Shown: in pieces, positions 56,463 through 64,000 of the stretch | Layout: every line of letters begins with the position of its first letter | Numbering within the stretch: the stretch's first letter is position 1 | Notes under the pieces: generated by a model | What the model was told of the DNA's origin: nothing | The model's input: the letters and a program-made list of their open reading frames with translations, nothing else | Database searches by the model: none | Position numbers and translations under genes: made by a program | Origin: Actinomyces weissii | GTDB lineage: Bacteria; Actinomycetota; Actinomycetes; Actinomycetales; Actinomycetaceae | Assembly (NCBI RefSeq): GCF_016598775.1 | Contig: NZ_CP066802.1 | Coordinates: 2,232,001-2,296,000, forward strand | Direction: 5' to 3' | DNA length: 64,000 nucleotides

Positions 56463-57284
56463 TCAGCGCTGCTCCACCAGCAGGCGGGCCAGGGCCAGGT
56501 CCAGGGGCGTGGTGACCTTGAAGGCCAGCGGGTCACCCGGCACCACGTGCACCGCACCCCCGGCAGCCTCCACCAGGGTGGCGTCGTCACTGGCGGCGGC
56601 GGCCTCGTCGTCAGCCCGGTGCCGCCCCTGCTCGTGGGCGCGCCGCAGCACCTCCAGACGGAAGCCCTGGGGGGTCTGCACGGCACGCAGGCAGGAGCGG
56701 TCCGGGGTGGCCACCACCTGCTCCGGGGCCACCTGCTCCTGGTCCTGCCGCCCCTCCCCCACCGGGGCCACCTGCTTCACGGTGTCCGTGACCGGCAGGG
56801 CGGGGACGACGGCGTCGCAGCCCGCACGCACCGCCTCCACCACGCGGCGCACCACCTGCGGGGGCGTAAGGGCCCGGGCCGCGTCGTGCACGAGCACCAC
56901 CTGGGCGTCAGGGCAGGCGGCCAGGGCGGCCTGCAGCCCCAGGGAGACGCTGGCCTGGCGGGAGGCGGCCGAGCCCGCCACCACCTGCACCCCCACCGGC
57001 ACCGCAGACGGGTCTGCCGTGGTGCCTGCCGGGAGGTAGCCGGGCAGCTCGGCAGCAAAACGGGCGACGGCGTCGGGCGGGGCGGTCACCACCACCTGGT
57101 CCACCACCCCGCTGGCGGCCAGGGCCTGCGCCGCCCGGGCCAGAAGGCTGCGGCCTCCAACCTGCACCAGGGCCTTGGGGCCGCCCTGCCCCAGGCGGGT
57201 GCCGGAGCCAGCGGCCGTAAGCACCGCTACGACGGCGCCCGCCCCCGTTTCCGGGTGCGGGCGCGTCAGGGCTGCAGGGGCCAC
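56463..57284 (-). CDS. ispD: 2-C-methyl-D-erythritol 4-phosphate cytidylyltransferase
   Basis: From the GTG at 57284 the enzyme has 273 residues. It makes CDP-methylerythritol from MEP and CTP in the non-mevalonate isoprenoid pathway. The nucleotide-binding loop AAGSGTRLGQGGPKAL is near residues 23-38; VVVTAPPD, VLVHDAARAL and VPVTDTVK follow in the usual order. It starts four bases after carD, a common actinobacterial pairing. The ispF gene that often follows is absent here. The longer open frame upstream is a shadow of carD. Confidence 0.93.
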   Translation of the reverse strand: MAPAALTRPHPETGAGAVVAVLTAAGSGTRLGQGGPKALVQVGGRSLLARAAQALAASGVVDQVVVTAPPDAVARFAAELPGYLPAGTTADPSAVPVGVQVVAGSAASRQASVSLGLQAALAACPDAQVVLVHDAARALTPPQVVRRVVEAVRAGCDAVVPALPVTDTVKQVAPVGEGRQDQEQVAPEQVVATPDRSCLRAVQTPQGFRLEVLRRAHEQGRHRADDEAAAASDDATLVEAAGGAVHVVPGDPLAFKVTTPLDLALARLLVEQR

Positions 57285-57288
57285 GGGC

Positions 57289-57783
57289 TCAGGCGGCGTG
57301 GTCGGAGTCGAGCACCTCGTCCAGGCGAGACTCGGCCTCCTCCTCACTGGTCTTCTGGGCCAGGGCCAGCTCGGAGACGAGGATCTGGCGGGCCTTGGAG
57401 AGCATGCGCTTCTCCCCGGCCGACAGGCCACGGTCCGTGTCCCGGCGGGAGAGGTCACGCACGACCTCGGCCACCTTGATGACGTCGCCGGAGGCGATCT
57501 TCTCCTGGTTGGCCTTGTAGCGCCGGGACCAGTTCGTGGGCTCCTCCGTGAGGGTGGCACGCAGGACCTCAAAGACCTTCTCCAGGCCGGAGGCGTCTAC
57601 GACGTCACGCACCCCGATGAGCTCTACGCTGTCTGCGGGCACGAGGATGGACAGGTCCCCCTGGGCTGCCTCCAGCTGGAGGTAGGTCTTGACCTCGCCA
57701 CGGACCTTGCGCTCGCGGATGTCAATGATCCGGGCGGCCCCGTGGTGGGGGTAGACAACGGTCTCACCGATTGTGAAGGTCAT
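57289..57783 (-). CDS. carD: CarD-family RNA polymerase-binding regulator
   Basis: A 164-residue protein. The N-terminal Tudor-like domain ([20 protein letters not shown]) binds the beta subunit of RNA polymerase, and the helical C-terminal domain (about 65-160, with the conserved W of [10 protein letters not shown]) touches the -10 region and stabilises open complexes at rRNA and other promoters. The ATG at 57783 starts the conserved domain exactly; a longer frame to 57828 looks non-coding. Confidence 0.96.
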   Translation of the reverse strand: MTFTIGETVVYPHHGAARIIDIRERKVRGEVKTYLQLEAAQGDLSILVPADSVELIGVRDVVDASGLEKVFEVLRATLTEEPTNWSRRYKANQEKIASGDVIKVAEVVRDLSRRDTDRGLSAGEKRMLSKARQILVSELALAQKTSEEEAESRLDEVLDSDHAA

Positions 57784-57914
57784 GGTCCGACATATCTCCC
57801 GAGGAAAGCAGAGCCCTAAGGATATCACTGGAATGACAGGCTTAGCCGGGGAGGAAGGTCACAGCGCAGACACCCGCGGGCCCCGGTCCGCCAGGCCCGC
57901 AGCCACCCCGGGGC

Positions 57915-58613
57915 TCAGCCAGGGGGCACCAGCTTGTAGCCCAGTCCCCGCACCGTGGTCAGCAGCCGCGGCTCACCGGGGACCTGCTCGATCTTGGCGC
58001 GTATGCGCTTGACGTGCACGTCCAGGGTCTTGGTGTCGCCCACGTAGTCCGCGCCCCAGACGCGGTCGATGATCTGGGCACGGGTGAGCACGTGGCCCGC
58101 GTTGCGCAGCAGCAGCTCCAGCAGCGCGAACTCCCGCCGGGGCATCGCCACCGGCTGCCCGTCCACGGTCACCTCGTGGCGCTCCACGTCCATGACCACC
58201 CGTCCGGCCCGCAGCAGGCTGACCGGCTCCGCCTCCCCGCGGGTGCGCCGTAGGACGGCGCGCACCCGCGCCAGCAGCTCACGGTAGGAGTAGGGCTTGG
58301 TGACGTAGTCGTCGGCCCCGGCCTCCAGCCCCTGGATCTTGTCCACCTCCGTGTCCTTGGCGGTGAGCATGATTACAGGCACCTGGGACAGGCGGCGTAT
58401 GCGACGGCACACCTCGGCGCCGCTCAGGCGCGGGAGCATCAGGTCCAGCAGCACCAGGTCGATGGGCGCCCCGGCTCTGGCCGCCGTCTGGAACGCCTCC
58501 ACCGCACAGGCGCCGTCCTCCGCCTCCACCACCTCGAAGCCGTCCCGCCGCAGGCTGTAGGCCAGGGGCTCGCGGTAGTTCTCCTCATCCTCCACCAGCA
58601 GCACCCGGATCAT
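57915..58613 (-). CDS. regX3: Phosphate-type response regulator RegX3
   Basis: A 232-residue OmpR-family regulator. The receiver has EDEENYREPL at the start, the phosphorylated Asp in DLVLLDLMLPRLSG and the Lys in VTKPYSYRELL; the winged helix contains LLRNAGHVLTRAQIIDRVWG and ends TTVRGLGYKLVPPG. Its ATG overlaps the stop of senX3 by four bases. In actinobacteria the pair senses phosphate limitation. Confidence 0.95.
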   Translation of the reverse strand: MIRVLLVEDEENYREPLAYSLRRDGFEVVEAEDGACAVEAFQTAARAGAPIDLVLLDLMLPRLSGAEVCRRIRRLSQVPVIMLTAKDTEVDKIQGLEAGADDYVTKPYSYRELLARVRAVLRRTRGEAEPVSLLRAGRVVMDVERHEVTVDGQPVAMPRREFALLELLLRNAGHVLTRAQIIDRVWGADYVGDTKTLDVHVKRIRAKIEQVPGEPRLLTTVRGLGYKLVPPG

Positions 58614-59821
58614 GACGCACCCCCCTGGAGGGCGCCCGCAGCCCGGGCGGCAGCGGCGGCCCCGCCGTCGGCCAGCCCCGCCTCAGCGGCCTGGGGCAGC
58701 ACCAGGGTAAAGGTGGAGCCCTGGCCCAGCTGGGAGCTGAGCTCTACGGTGCCGCCGTGGTCCGCAGCCACGTGCTTGACGATGCTCAGGCCCAGGCCGG
58801 TGCCGCCGGTGGCCCGGGAGCGGGCCTTGTCCACCCGGTAGAAGCGTTCGAATACCCGCTGGCGGTCGGTCTCGGAGATGCCGATGCCCTGGTCCGTCAC
58901 GGCCAGGCGCAGCAGCGAGGGGTCCTGCGGGTCCGCCCCCACCGCCACCTGCACGCGGGTGCGCGGGTCCGAGTAGCGGATGGCGTTGTCCAGCAGGTTA
59001 CGCACGGCGGTGACCAGCAGGCCGTGGTCACCACGCACCACCAGGCCCGGGCTGCCGGTGCGCACCAGCTCCACCTCCCGGGCGGCGGCCTCCACCCGCA
59101 CCTGGTCCAGGGCCTCCGCCACCACCGCGTCCAGCTCCACGTCCACGGGATCCGCCAGGGCGTCACCGTTCTGCAGCCGGGAGAGCTCGATGATCTCCTG
59201 GACCAGCACGCTCAGGCGGCGTGACTCCTTGAGCACGCGCCCGGCGTAGTCGGCCACGAGCGCGGCGTCCTGGCTGTTGGCGGCCAGGGTCTCAGACAGC
59301 AGGGAGATCGCCCCCACCGGCGTCTTGAGCTCGTGGGAGACATTGGCCAGGAAGTCAGCCCGCATGGCCTCCACCCGGCGCTCCGCGGTGCGGTCGGTCA
59401 CCAGGATCAGCACCCGCCCGCCGCCCAGGGCCGCGACCCGCACCGCCAGGTAGAACCAGCCGGCGTCACGGGCGGGCCCCCGCTTGACCGTGAGCTCCTT
59501 CTCCACCACCCGCCCGGTGGAGCGCACCAGGGCGACCATCGCGGCCACCCGCGGCTCCACCACGGCGTCATCCTTGACGATGGCGAAGTTGTAGGCGGCC
59601 TGGGAGGCACGCCGCACCTCGTCGTCCTCGTCCAGCAGCACGACGATGCTGGGCAGGGCCGCCAGCAGCGGCAGCAGGGTGGAGTCCAGGGCGCTGACCT
59701 GCGCGACCTGCTCGGCGCGGGCACGCTCCCGCCCCCGGCGGGAGAAGCGGATGAGCAGCAGCGTCAGGGCGGTGCCCAGGCAGGCACCCAGAACCACGCT
59801 CAACAGAGTTGCAGAGGTCAC
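58610..59821 (-). CDS. senX3: Sensor histidine kinase SenX3
   Basis: A 403-residue kinase with one N-terminal membrane helix (about 8-24), a PAS-like domain (about 45-135), the phospho-acceptor His in NVSHELKTPVGAISLLSE near 163, and an ATPase domain with VRNLLDNAIRYSDP, DQGIGISETDRQRVFERFYR (20 residues) and TGGTGLGLSIVKHV. It partners with RegX3, and gpmA lies upstream as in mycobacteria. The GTG start has TAGGCT six bases before it and no ribosome binding site. Confidence 0.94.
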   Translation of the reverse strand: MTSATLLSVVLGACLGTALTLLLIRFSRRGRERARAEQVAQVSALDSTLLPLLAALPSIVVLLDEDDEVRRASQAAYNFAIVKDDAVVEPRVAAMVALVRSTGRVVEKELTVKRGPARDAGWFYLAVRVAALGGGRVLILVTDRTAERRVEAMRADFLANVSHELKTPVGAISLLSETLAANSQDAALVADYAGRVLKESRRLSVLVQEIIELSRLQNGDALADPVDVELDAVVAEALDQVRVEAAAREVELVRTGSPGLVVRGDHGLLVTAVRNLLDNAIRYSDPRTRVQVAVGADPQDPSLLRLAVTDQGIGISETDRQRVFERFYRVDKARSRATGGTGLGLSIVKHVAADHGGTVELSSQLGQGSTFTLVLPQAAEAGLADGGAAAAARAAGALQGGAS

Positions 59822-59827
59822 CCGCCC

Positions 59828-59833
59828 AGCCTA
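59828..59833 (-). promoter_or_regulatory. -10 element of a probable leaderless senX3 transcript
   Basis: TAGGCT on the minus strand is separated by six bases (GGGCGG) from the GTG at 59821. Confidence 0.5.
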
Positions 59834-59876
59834 GGCGCCGCCCCGTGGCCTGACCACCAAGCTGCCCGGCACGGCG

Positions 59877-59906
59877 GCGGGCCGCACCCCTGGGGGAACG
59901 GCCCGC
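59877..59906 (-). terminator. Terminator after gpmA
   Basis: GCGGGCCG pairs with CGGCCCGC around a 14-base loop that itself can pair (CCCC/GGGG). It begins 45 bases past the gpmA stop, separating it from senX3. Confidence 0.65.
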
Positions 59907-59950
59907 TACCACCTGTCACTGCGCCCTTTGCGGTGGGGGCGCGGGCGGCG

Positions 59951-60688
59951 TCACTTGCCCTGGTTGGCGACGGCGGCGATCTTCGCCTCGGCCTCCGGGT
60001 CCAGGTAGCGGCCCCCCTTCTTGAGCGGCTTGAGGGTCTCCTCGTCCAGCTCGTAGACCAGCGGAATGCCGGTGGGGATGTTGACGGCGGCGATGTCCTC
60101 GTCGGAGATGCCGTCCAGGTGCTTGACGATGGCGCGCAGGGAGTTGCCGTGCGCGGCGATCATGATGGTCTTGCCGGTCCTGATCTCGGGGACGATCGTG
60201 CCCTCCCAGTAGGGCAGCAGGCGCTCCAGGACGTCCTTGAGGCACTCGGTCATGGGGATCGGCTCACCGGCGTAGCGGGGGTCGGCGTCCTGGGAGAACT
60301 CGGAGCCAGCCTCGATAGCGGGCGGGGGGACGTCGTAGGAGCGGCGCCAGAGCATGAACTGCTCGTCACCGTACTCGTCCCGGATCTCCTTCTTGTTCTT
60401 GCCCTGCAGGGCACCGTAGTGGCGCTCGTTGAGGCGCCAGTGGCGCTCCACCGGGATCCAGTGGCGGTCAGCGGCGTCCAGGGCCAGGTTGGCCGTCATG
60501 ATGGCGCGGCGCAGCGTGGAGGTGAAGAGCTTCTCGGGAAGCACCCCGGCCTCCTTGAGCAGCTCACCTCCGTGGACGGCCTCGGCGCGTCCCTTCTCCG
60601 ACAGGGGGACGTCGACCCAGCCGGTGAAGAGGTTCTTTGCATTCCAGTCGCTCTCGCCGTGGCGGAGCAGTACGAGGGTGTAAGCCAT
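59951..60688 (-). CDS. gpmA: 2,3-bisphosphoglycerate-dependent phosphoglycerate mutase
   Basis: A 245-residue enzyme of glycolysis and gluconeogenesis that interconverts 3- and 2-phosphoglycerate through a phosphohistidine. The catalytic His is in [18 protein letters not shown] near residue 10; [14 protein letters not shown] and the second active-site His in [13 protein letters not shown] are intact. AGGA lies eight bases before the ATG. Confidence 0.97.
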   Translation of the reverse strand: MAYTLVLLRHGESDWNAKNLFTGWVDVPLSEKGRAEAVHGGELLKEAGVLPEKLFTSTLRRAIMTANLALDAADRHWIPVERHWRLNERHYGALQGKNKKEIRDEYGDEQFMLWRRSYDVPPPAIEAGSEFSQDADPRYAGEPIPMTECLKDVLERLLPYWEGTIVPEIRTGKTIMIAAHGNSLRAIVKHLDGISDEDIAAVNIPTGIPLVYELDEETLKPLKKGGRYLDPEAEAKIAAVANQGK

Positions 60689-60723
60689 GGGCCCTATCCT
60701 GCCAGGACGGCGCAGAACGTGCG

Positions 60724-60752
60724 AGGCCCCGGCCCGTAACGGGCCGGGGCCT
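60724..60752 (-). terminator. Terminator after lsr2
   Basis: AGGCCCCGGCCC pairs perfectly with GGGCCGGGGCCT around GTAAC, 20 bases past the lsr2 stop. The hairpin is symmetrical. Confidence 0.85.
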
Positions 60753-60772
60753 ACGACGTCTACAAGATCACG

Positions 60773-61108
60773 TCACTTGGTGGCGGCGGCGTAGGCCTCA
60801 CGGATCTCGGCGGAGATACGACCGCGGTCAGAGACCTCGATGCCGTTCTCCCGGGCCCAGTCACGGATCTTCTGGTTCTCGGAGGACGAGGCGCTGGAGC
60901 GGCCCGCGGCACCCCGACGACGGCTGGCGCGGCCAGCCACGCGGTGGGCCTTGGCCACCCACTCCTCCATCGACTCACGCAGGGCCGCAGCGTGCTCGTC
61001 ATTGAGGTCAATCTCGTAGGTGGCGCCGTCCAGGCCGAAGGTGACCGTCTGGGTCGCCTCAGACCCGTCAATGTCGTCAACAAGCATCTGAATGGTCTTG
61101 CGTGCCAT
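60773..61108 (-). CDS. lsr2: Nucleoid-associated protein Lsr2
   Basis: A 111-residue Lsr2, which binds AT-rich DNA, bridges it and silences foreign genes. The N-terminal oligomerisation domain (QMLVDDIDGSEATQTVTFGL) and the C-terminal DNA-binding domain with its Arg-Gly-Arg AT-hook-like motif (RDWARENGIEVSDRGRISAE) are clear. AGGA lies eight bases before the ATG. An inverted repeat 30 bp upstream may be an operator. It is relevant to the low-GC gene at 43805, a likely kind of target. Confidence 0.96.
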   Translation of the reverse strand: MARKTIQMLVDDIDGSEATQTVTFGLDGATYEIDLNDEHAAALRESMEEWVAKAHRVAGRASRRRGAAGRSSASSSENQKIRDWARENGIEVSDRGRISAEIREAYAAATK

Positions 61109-61579
61109 CTCACTATTCCTTTCGTGCGTCCTCCGCAGATTCCGTGCCTCACGGAATTGATCGCTACAACAGTAAGGTACGTGCACCCATTCCCGCAACA
61201 GCCGGGGCAGCCCCAATGAGCACGATGCGATCCCAAAGACCCAACTTACTTATCAAGTCGGTTTCTAGTGCTTCTCAGTACGGCCACAGGCACCAGCCAC
61301 TTATCAGCACACCCGCATCCACCCGGCCCCAAACCCGCGTCTCCCGCATTACGTGACCTCCGGCATTACCGCCGGACCACCAGACCCGTCCTTGAAGTGA
61401 GCCATGCTGCACCCAAAGTCCCCGGACAGGCACCCACACCCCATGAGAGAACAGCATCACAGTCGACGCCTTTACCACCCCAGCATTTTCGGGGGACCGG
61501 GGCGCCGCCCCGCCTCGCCTCGGGCCCCGCACGCCCGCCCCGACGTCGGCAGGCCGCCAAAGCGGCCCAGAAACCAAAG
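61109..61579. other. Upstream region of lsr2, no further gene seen
   Basis: These 471 bases hold the inverted repeat at 61139-61157 and presumably the lsr2 promoter in the AT-richer part near 61150-61190. I see no coding sequence in either strand. Confidence 0.5.
61139..61157. promoter_or_regulatory. Inverted repeat in the lsr2 leader
   Basis: ATTCCGTG and CACGGAAT flank CCT, 31 bp before the lsr2 start. It could be an operator or a short hairpin in the mRNA leader. Confidence 0.5.
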
Positions 61580-61605
61580 GGCCCCGGTGCGTTTGCACCG
61601 GGGCC
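61580..61605 (-). terminator. Terminator after tRNA-Thr
   Basis: GGCCCCGGTGC pairs perfectly with GCACCGGGGCC around a 4-base loop, five bases past the encoded CCA; CTTTGGTTTC follows on the minus strand. Confidence 0.85.
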
Positions 61606-61609
61606 GACC

Positions 61610-61685
61610 TGGAGCCACCTGTGGGAATCGAACCCACGACCTATTCATTACGAGTGAATCGCTCTGCCTACTGAGCTAAGGTGGC
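61610..61685 (-). tRNA. tRNA-Thr (anticodon CGT)
   Basis: Acceptor GCCACCT/AGGTGGC, anticodon loop CTCGTAA giving CGT, and T-loop TTCGATT are readable on the minus strand. The CCA end is encoded (61610-61612). It reads ACG. Confidence 0.95.
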
Positions 61686-61888
61686 GCGCCGCTAAAGCAG
61701 CGGAGCACACGCTACCGGGCGGCACCGCGCAACGCAACTCCGCAGGCCCCACCCCGGCAGACAGGCTCCCAGCAGGCACAGCCCCAGCCACCCGGAACTG
61801 GCAGGCCACCCAGCGGACCGCCCCGCCGCGCCCAGCCCTGGCCCGGCCCCGCCCGGAACCACCCCTGCTTGCGGCAGCCGCCTGCCAC

Positions 61889-61894
61889 TACAAT
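61889..61894 (+). promoter_or_regulatory. -10 element of the ansP-ansA operon
   Basis: TACAAT is the best -10 hexamer in the 288 bp before ansP. TGCTTG lies 17 bases upstream as a weak -35. The leader would be about 74 bases. No other feature is seen between tRNA-Thr and ansP. Confidence 0.5.
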
Positions 61895-61973
61895 CACGTA
61901 CCCGTGGTCACAGGACCAGACCAGTCACCCGCTTCCCTGCCCTGGCAACGGAGAAGACTGAGGAGTAAGAACC

Positions 61974-63449
61974 ATGCCTGAACAGTCCCGCACCCCCGCA
62001 ACCGATCACGTCGACCCCGGCGACTCCGGTTACAACAAGGCGCTCAAACGCCGCCACCTGCAGATGATCGCCATTGGTGGATCCATCGGTACCGGCTTGT
62101 TCCTGGGAGCAGGTGGGCGCCTGGCAGAAGGTGGTCCCGGACTGGCCCTGGCCTACGGCGTCTGCGGCGTGTTCGCCTTCCTGATGGTGCGAGCCCTGGG
62201 AGAGCTGGCGATCCGCCGCCCCTCCTCCGGGGCCTTTGTGTCCTACGCCCGGGAGTTCCTGGGAGAGAAAGGGGCCTACGTCACGGGCTGGATGTTCTTT
62301 CTGGACTGGGCGGTCACGGTGATGGCGGACATCACCGCCGTCGCCGTCTACCTGCACTACTGGAAGGGGCTCCAGGTGGTCCCGCAATGGGTGTTCGCAC
62401 TGCTGGCACTGGCCCTGGTGTTCATCCTCAACATGCTGAACGTAAAGATGTTCGGCGAGGCCGAGTTCTGGTTCGCCGCCGTCAAGGTGGCCGCGATCAT
62501 GGCCTTCATGCTCATCGCCGTCTGGGCGATCCTGACCGGGGCCACCGTAGAAAGCACCAGCACCGGGATGCAGTACACCACCGGGGTGCACAACATCACC
62601 GAGCACGGCGGCCTGTTCCCCAAGGGACTGGCCCCCGTCCTCGCCCTGACGCTCGGGGTGATCTTTGCCTTCGGCGGCACCGAGATGGTGGGGGTGGCCG
62701 CAGGGGAGGCCAAGGACGCGGTAGCCGTCCTGCCCAAGGCCATAAACTCTATGATCCTGCGTATATTCGTCTTCTACGTAGGCTCCGTAGCCCTTATGAC
62801 CTTGGTCCTGCCATACACCGCCTACTCCAAGAACGAGTCGCCTTTCGTCACCTTCTTCAGCGGTATCGGCGTCCCGCACGCGGGGGACATCATCCAGGTG
62901 GTCGTGCTCACCGCAGCCCTGTCCTCCCTGAACGCCGGGCTCTACGCCACCGGCCGCACCCTGCGCTCTATGGCGATCGCCGGTGAGGGGCCCCGCCTGG
63001 CAGCCGGGCTGAACAAGCACCAGGTACCGTCAGCAGCCATCGCCATCACCTCCGCCCTGGGCCTGCTGGGCGTGGTACTCAACGCCTTCCTGGCCGAGGA
63101 CGCCTTCGAGATAGTCATGAACCTGGCAGGCATCGGCATCGCTGGCACCTGGGCGGCCATCCTGGTGACCCACCTGGTGTTCCTCAAGCGGGTCAAGGAG
63201 GGCCGCGAGACCCGCCCCAGCTACCGGATGCCCGGTGCCCCCTACACCAACTACGCGGCCCTGCTGTTCTTCGGTGTCGTAGTGCTCTCTAACCTAACCA
63301 GCCCTGCGGGCCGGTGGACCCTGGGCCTGTTCGCCGTCGTGGTGGTGCTGATGGTGCTTGGCTGGTACAAGGTGCGCGGCCAGATCCGCTCCGAGCTGCT
63401 CGACGACGTGCTCGGCGCCGGAGAAGAGAACCCCCGCCCCGGGCGCTGA
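61974..63449 (+). CDS. ansP: L-asparagine permease (APC family)
   Basis: A 491-residue amino-acid/proton symporter with 12 helices. KALKRRHLQMIAIGGSIGTG near residues 22-41 is the first conserved segment of the family; MADITAVAVYLHYW near 116-129 is the form found in AnsP. The substrate call is supported by the asparaginase gene that follows after 30 bp. AGGAG lies eight bases before the ATG. Confidence 0.9.
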   Translation: MPEQSRTPATDHVDPGDSGYNKALKRRHLQMIAIGGSIGTGLFLGAGGRLAEGGPGLALAYGVCGVFAFLMVRALGELAIRRPSSGAFVSYAREFLGEKGAYVTGWMFFLDWAVTVMADITAVAVYLHYWKGLQVVPQWVFALLALALVFILNMLNVKMFGEAEFWFAAVKVAAIMAFMLIAVWAILTGATVESTSTGMQYTTGVHNITEHGGLFPKGLAPVLALTLGVIFAFGGTEMVGVAAGEAKDAVAVLPKAINSMILRIFVFYVGSVALMTLVLPYTAYSKNESPFVTFFSGIGVPHAGDIIQVVVLTAALSSLNAGLYATGRTLRSMAIAGEGPRLAAGLNKHQVPSAAIAITSALGLLGVVLNAFLAEDAFEIVMNLAGIGIAGTWAAILVTHLVFLKRVKEGRETRPSYRMPGAPYTNYAALLFFGVVVLSNLTSPAGRWTLGLFAVVVVLMVLGWYKVRGQIRSELLDDVLGAGEENPRPGR

Positions 63450-63479
63450 GCCCCCGTACAGGACCATCAGGAGCAGCTT

Positions 63480-64000
63480 ATGCGCGCGCACATCGTGTAC
63501 ACCGGCGGCACCATCGGCATGGTGGAGTCCGCCCACGGCCTGGTGCCTGGCACGCAGCTGCCCGCCTGGCTGGAGGGCCAGCTGGCGGGCACCAGCCTGG
63601 CGGGGGCCACCATCAGCTCCCTGGAGCCCCTGATCGACTCCGCCAACGCCACCCCCGAGTCCTGGCAGGCCGTGATCGACGAGCTGCGCCAGCACGCCAG
63701 CAGCGCGGACGCCTTCGTGGTGCTCCACGGGACCGACACCCTGGCATACACGGCCGCCGCCCTGTCCTACGCCCTGACCGACCTGCCCCAGCCGGTGGTC
63801 CTCACCGGCTCCCAGCTGCCGCTCGGGGTGGTGGGCTCCGACGCCGCCGCCAACGCCCTGGGGGCGCTGCAGGCCGCCACCAGCGGCCGGGCCCAGGGTG
63901 TCAGCCTGTTCTTCGGGCAGAGGCTGCTGGTGGGCAACCGGTCCACCAAGACCAGCTCCTGGTCCTTCACCGGCTTCACCTCCCCCGCCGCGCCGCCGCT
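63480..64000 (+). CDS. ansA: L-asparaginase, type I (3' end outside window)
   Basis: The first 173 codons of a type I asparaginase, which hydrolyses asparagine to aspartate and ammonia in the cytoplasm. The catalytic Thr is in YTGGTIGM (residues 7-14); DSANATPESW and the second active-site motif HGTDTLAYTAAALSY follow as in E. coli AnsA. AGGAG lies six bases before the ATG. The gene runs off the window without a stop. With ansP it forms an asparagine uptake and use operon. Confidence 0.95.
   Translation, partial: MRAHIVYTGGTIGMVESAHGLVPGTQLPAWLEGQLAGTSLAGATISSLEPLIDSANATPESWQAVIDELRQHASSADAFVVLHGTDTLAYTAAALSYALTDLPQPVVLTGSQLPLGVVGSDAAANALGALQAATSGRAQGVSLFFGQRLLVGNRSTKTSSWSFTGFTSPAAPP

Noticed and set aside
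56463..57572. 369-residue version of IspD
   Set aside because: The first 96 codons are a shadow of carD; the GTG at 57284 gives the normal N terminus.

Overview
This is a very GC-rich chromosomal segment from a member of the Actinobacteria, most likely Actinomyces or a close relative in the Actinomycetaceae. The call rests on the gene set: Lsr2, CarD, a DtxR/IdeR regulator, SenX3-RegX3 beside gpmA, XPB helicase with its helicase-associated partner and DUF3027, a Glp/GlpR-type pair, an 'anchored-repeat' metal ABC transporter, a WXG100 protein and a bacterial protein O-mannosyltransferase. Species cannot be fixed without a search of the 16S gene. I see no phage, plasmid, insertion sequence or CRISPR array.

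Layout. 1-3.6 kb: tail of a membrane protein, then rsmI and pmt reading apart from 35 bp. 3.6-10.1 kb: a complete rRNA operon on the minus strand (16S at 9.2 kb, 23S, 5S at 3.9 kb) with leader, boxA-like site, candidate promoters and a 23S processing stem, preceded by tRNA-Ala(CGC). 10.5-16.2 kb: glpR, a GNAT acetyltransferase and glp (MoeA-like) on the minus strand, then 5-formyl-THF cyclo-ligase, a SAF-domain protein and mscL on the plus strand. 16.4-21.0 kb: a 1451-residue protein with the layout of an SF1 helicase-nuclease but degraded catalytic motifs, plus a small downstream gene. 21.2-32.1 kb: tRNA-Arg(CCT), a universal stress protein, an NlpC/P60 hydrolase, IdeR with an MFS exporter, a purine permease, DUF3027 and the XPB-associated protein, all on the minus strand. 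32.3-45 kb, plus strand: an internally deleted ATPase remnant, XPB, a TPM-domain protein, PspA, a NYN protein, a two-component system, an HD-like protein, a WXG100 protein and a lower-GC membrane protein between two copies of a 51-bp hairpin. 44.7-54.5 kb, minus strand: groEL with two CIRCE-like operators, then a five-gene zinc-type ABC/surface-protein operon behind a strong Zur-box match. 54.7-61.1 kb: an Atg22-like MFS protein, ispD-carD, regX3-senX3, gpmA and lsr2. 61.6-64 kb: tRNA-Thr(CGT) and the start of an ansP-ansA asparagine operon, cut by the window end.

The least explained signals are: (1) the apparently inactive helicase-nuclease with its small neighbour; (2) a 22-bp repeat family at three intergenic sites, one forming a perfect 62-bp palindrome and one read through as the tail of a transporter; (3) a 27-9-27 palindrome present twice, 53 kb apart; (4) the low-GC membrane gene flanked by duplicated hairpins; (5) a zinc operon whose surface proteins share an H-x-H module. 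Ten genes also carry a TAnnnT-like -10 element 5-7 bases before the start codon and no clear ribosome binding site, which suggests that leaderless mRNAs are common and helps to fix several starts.
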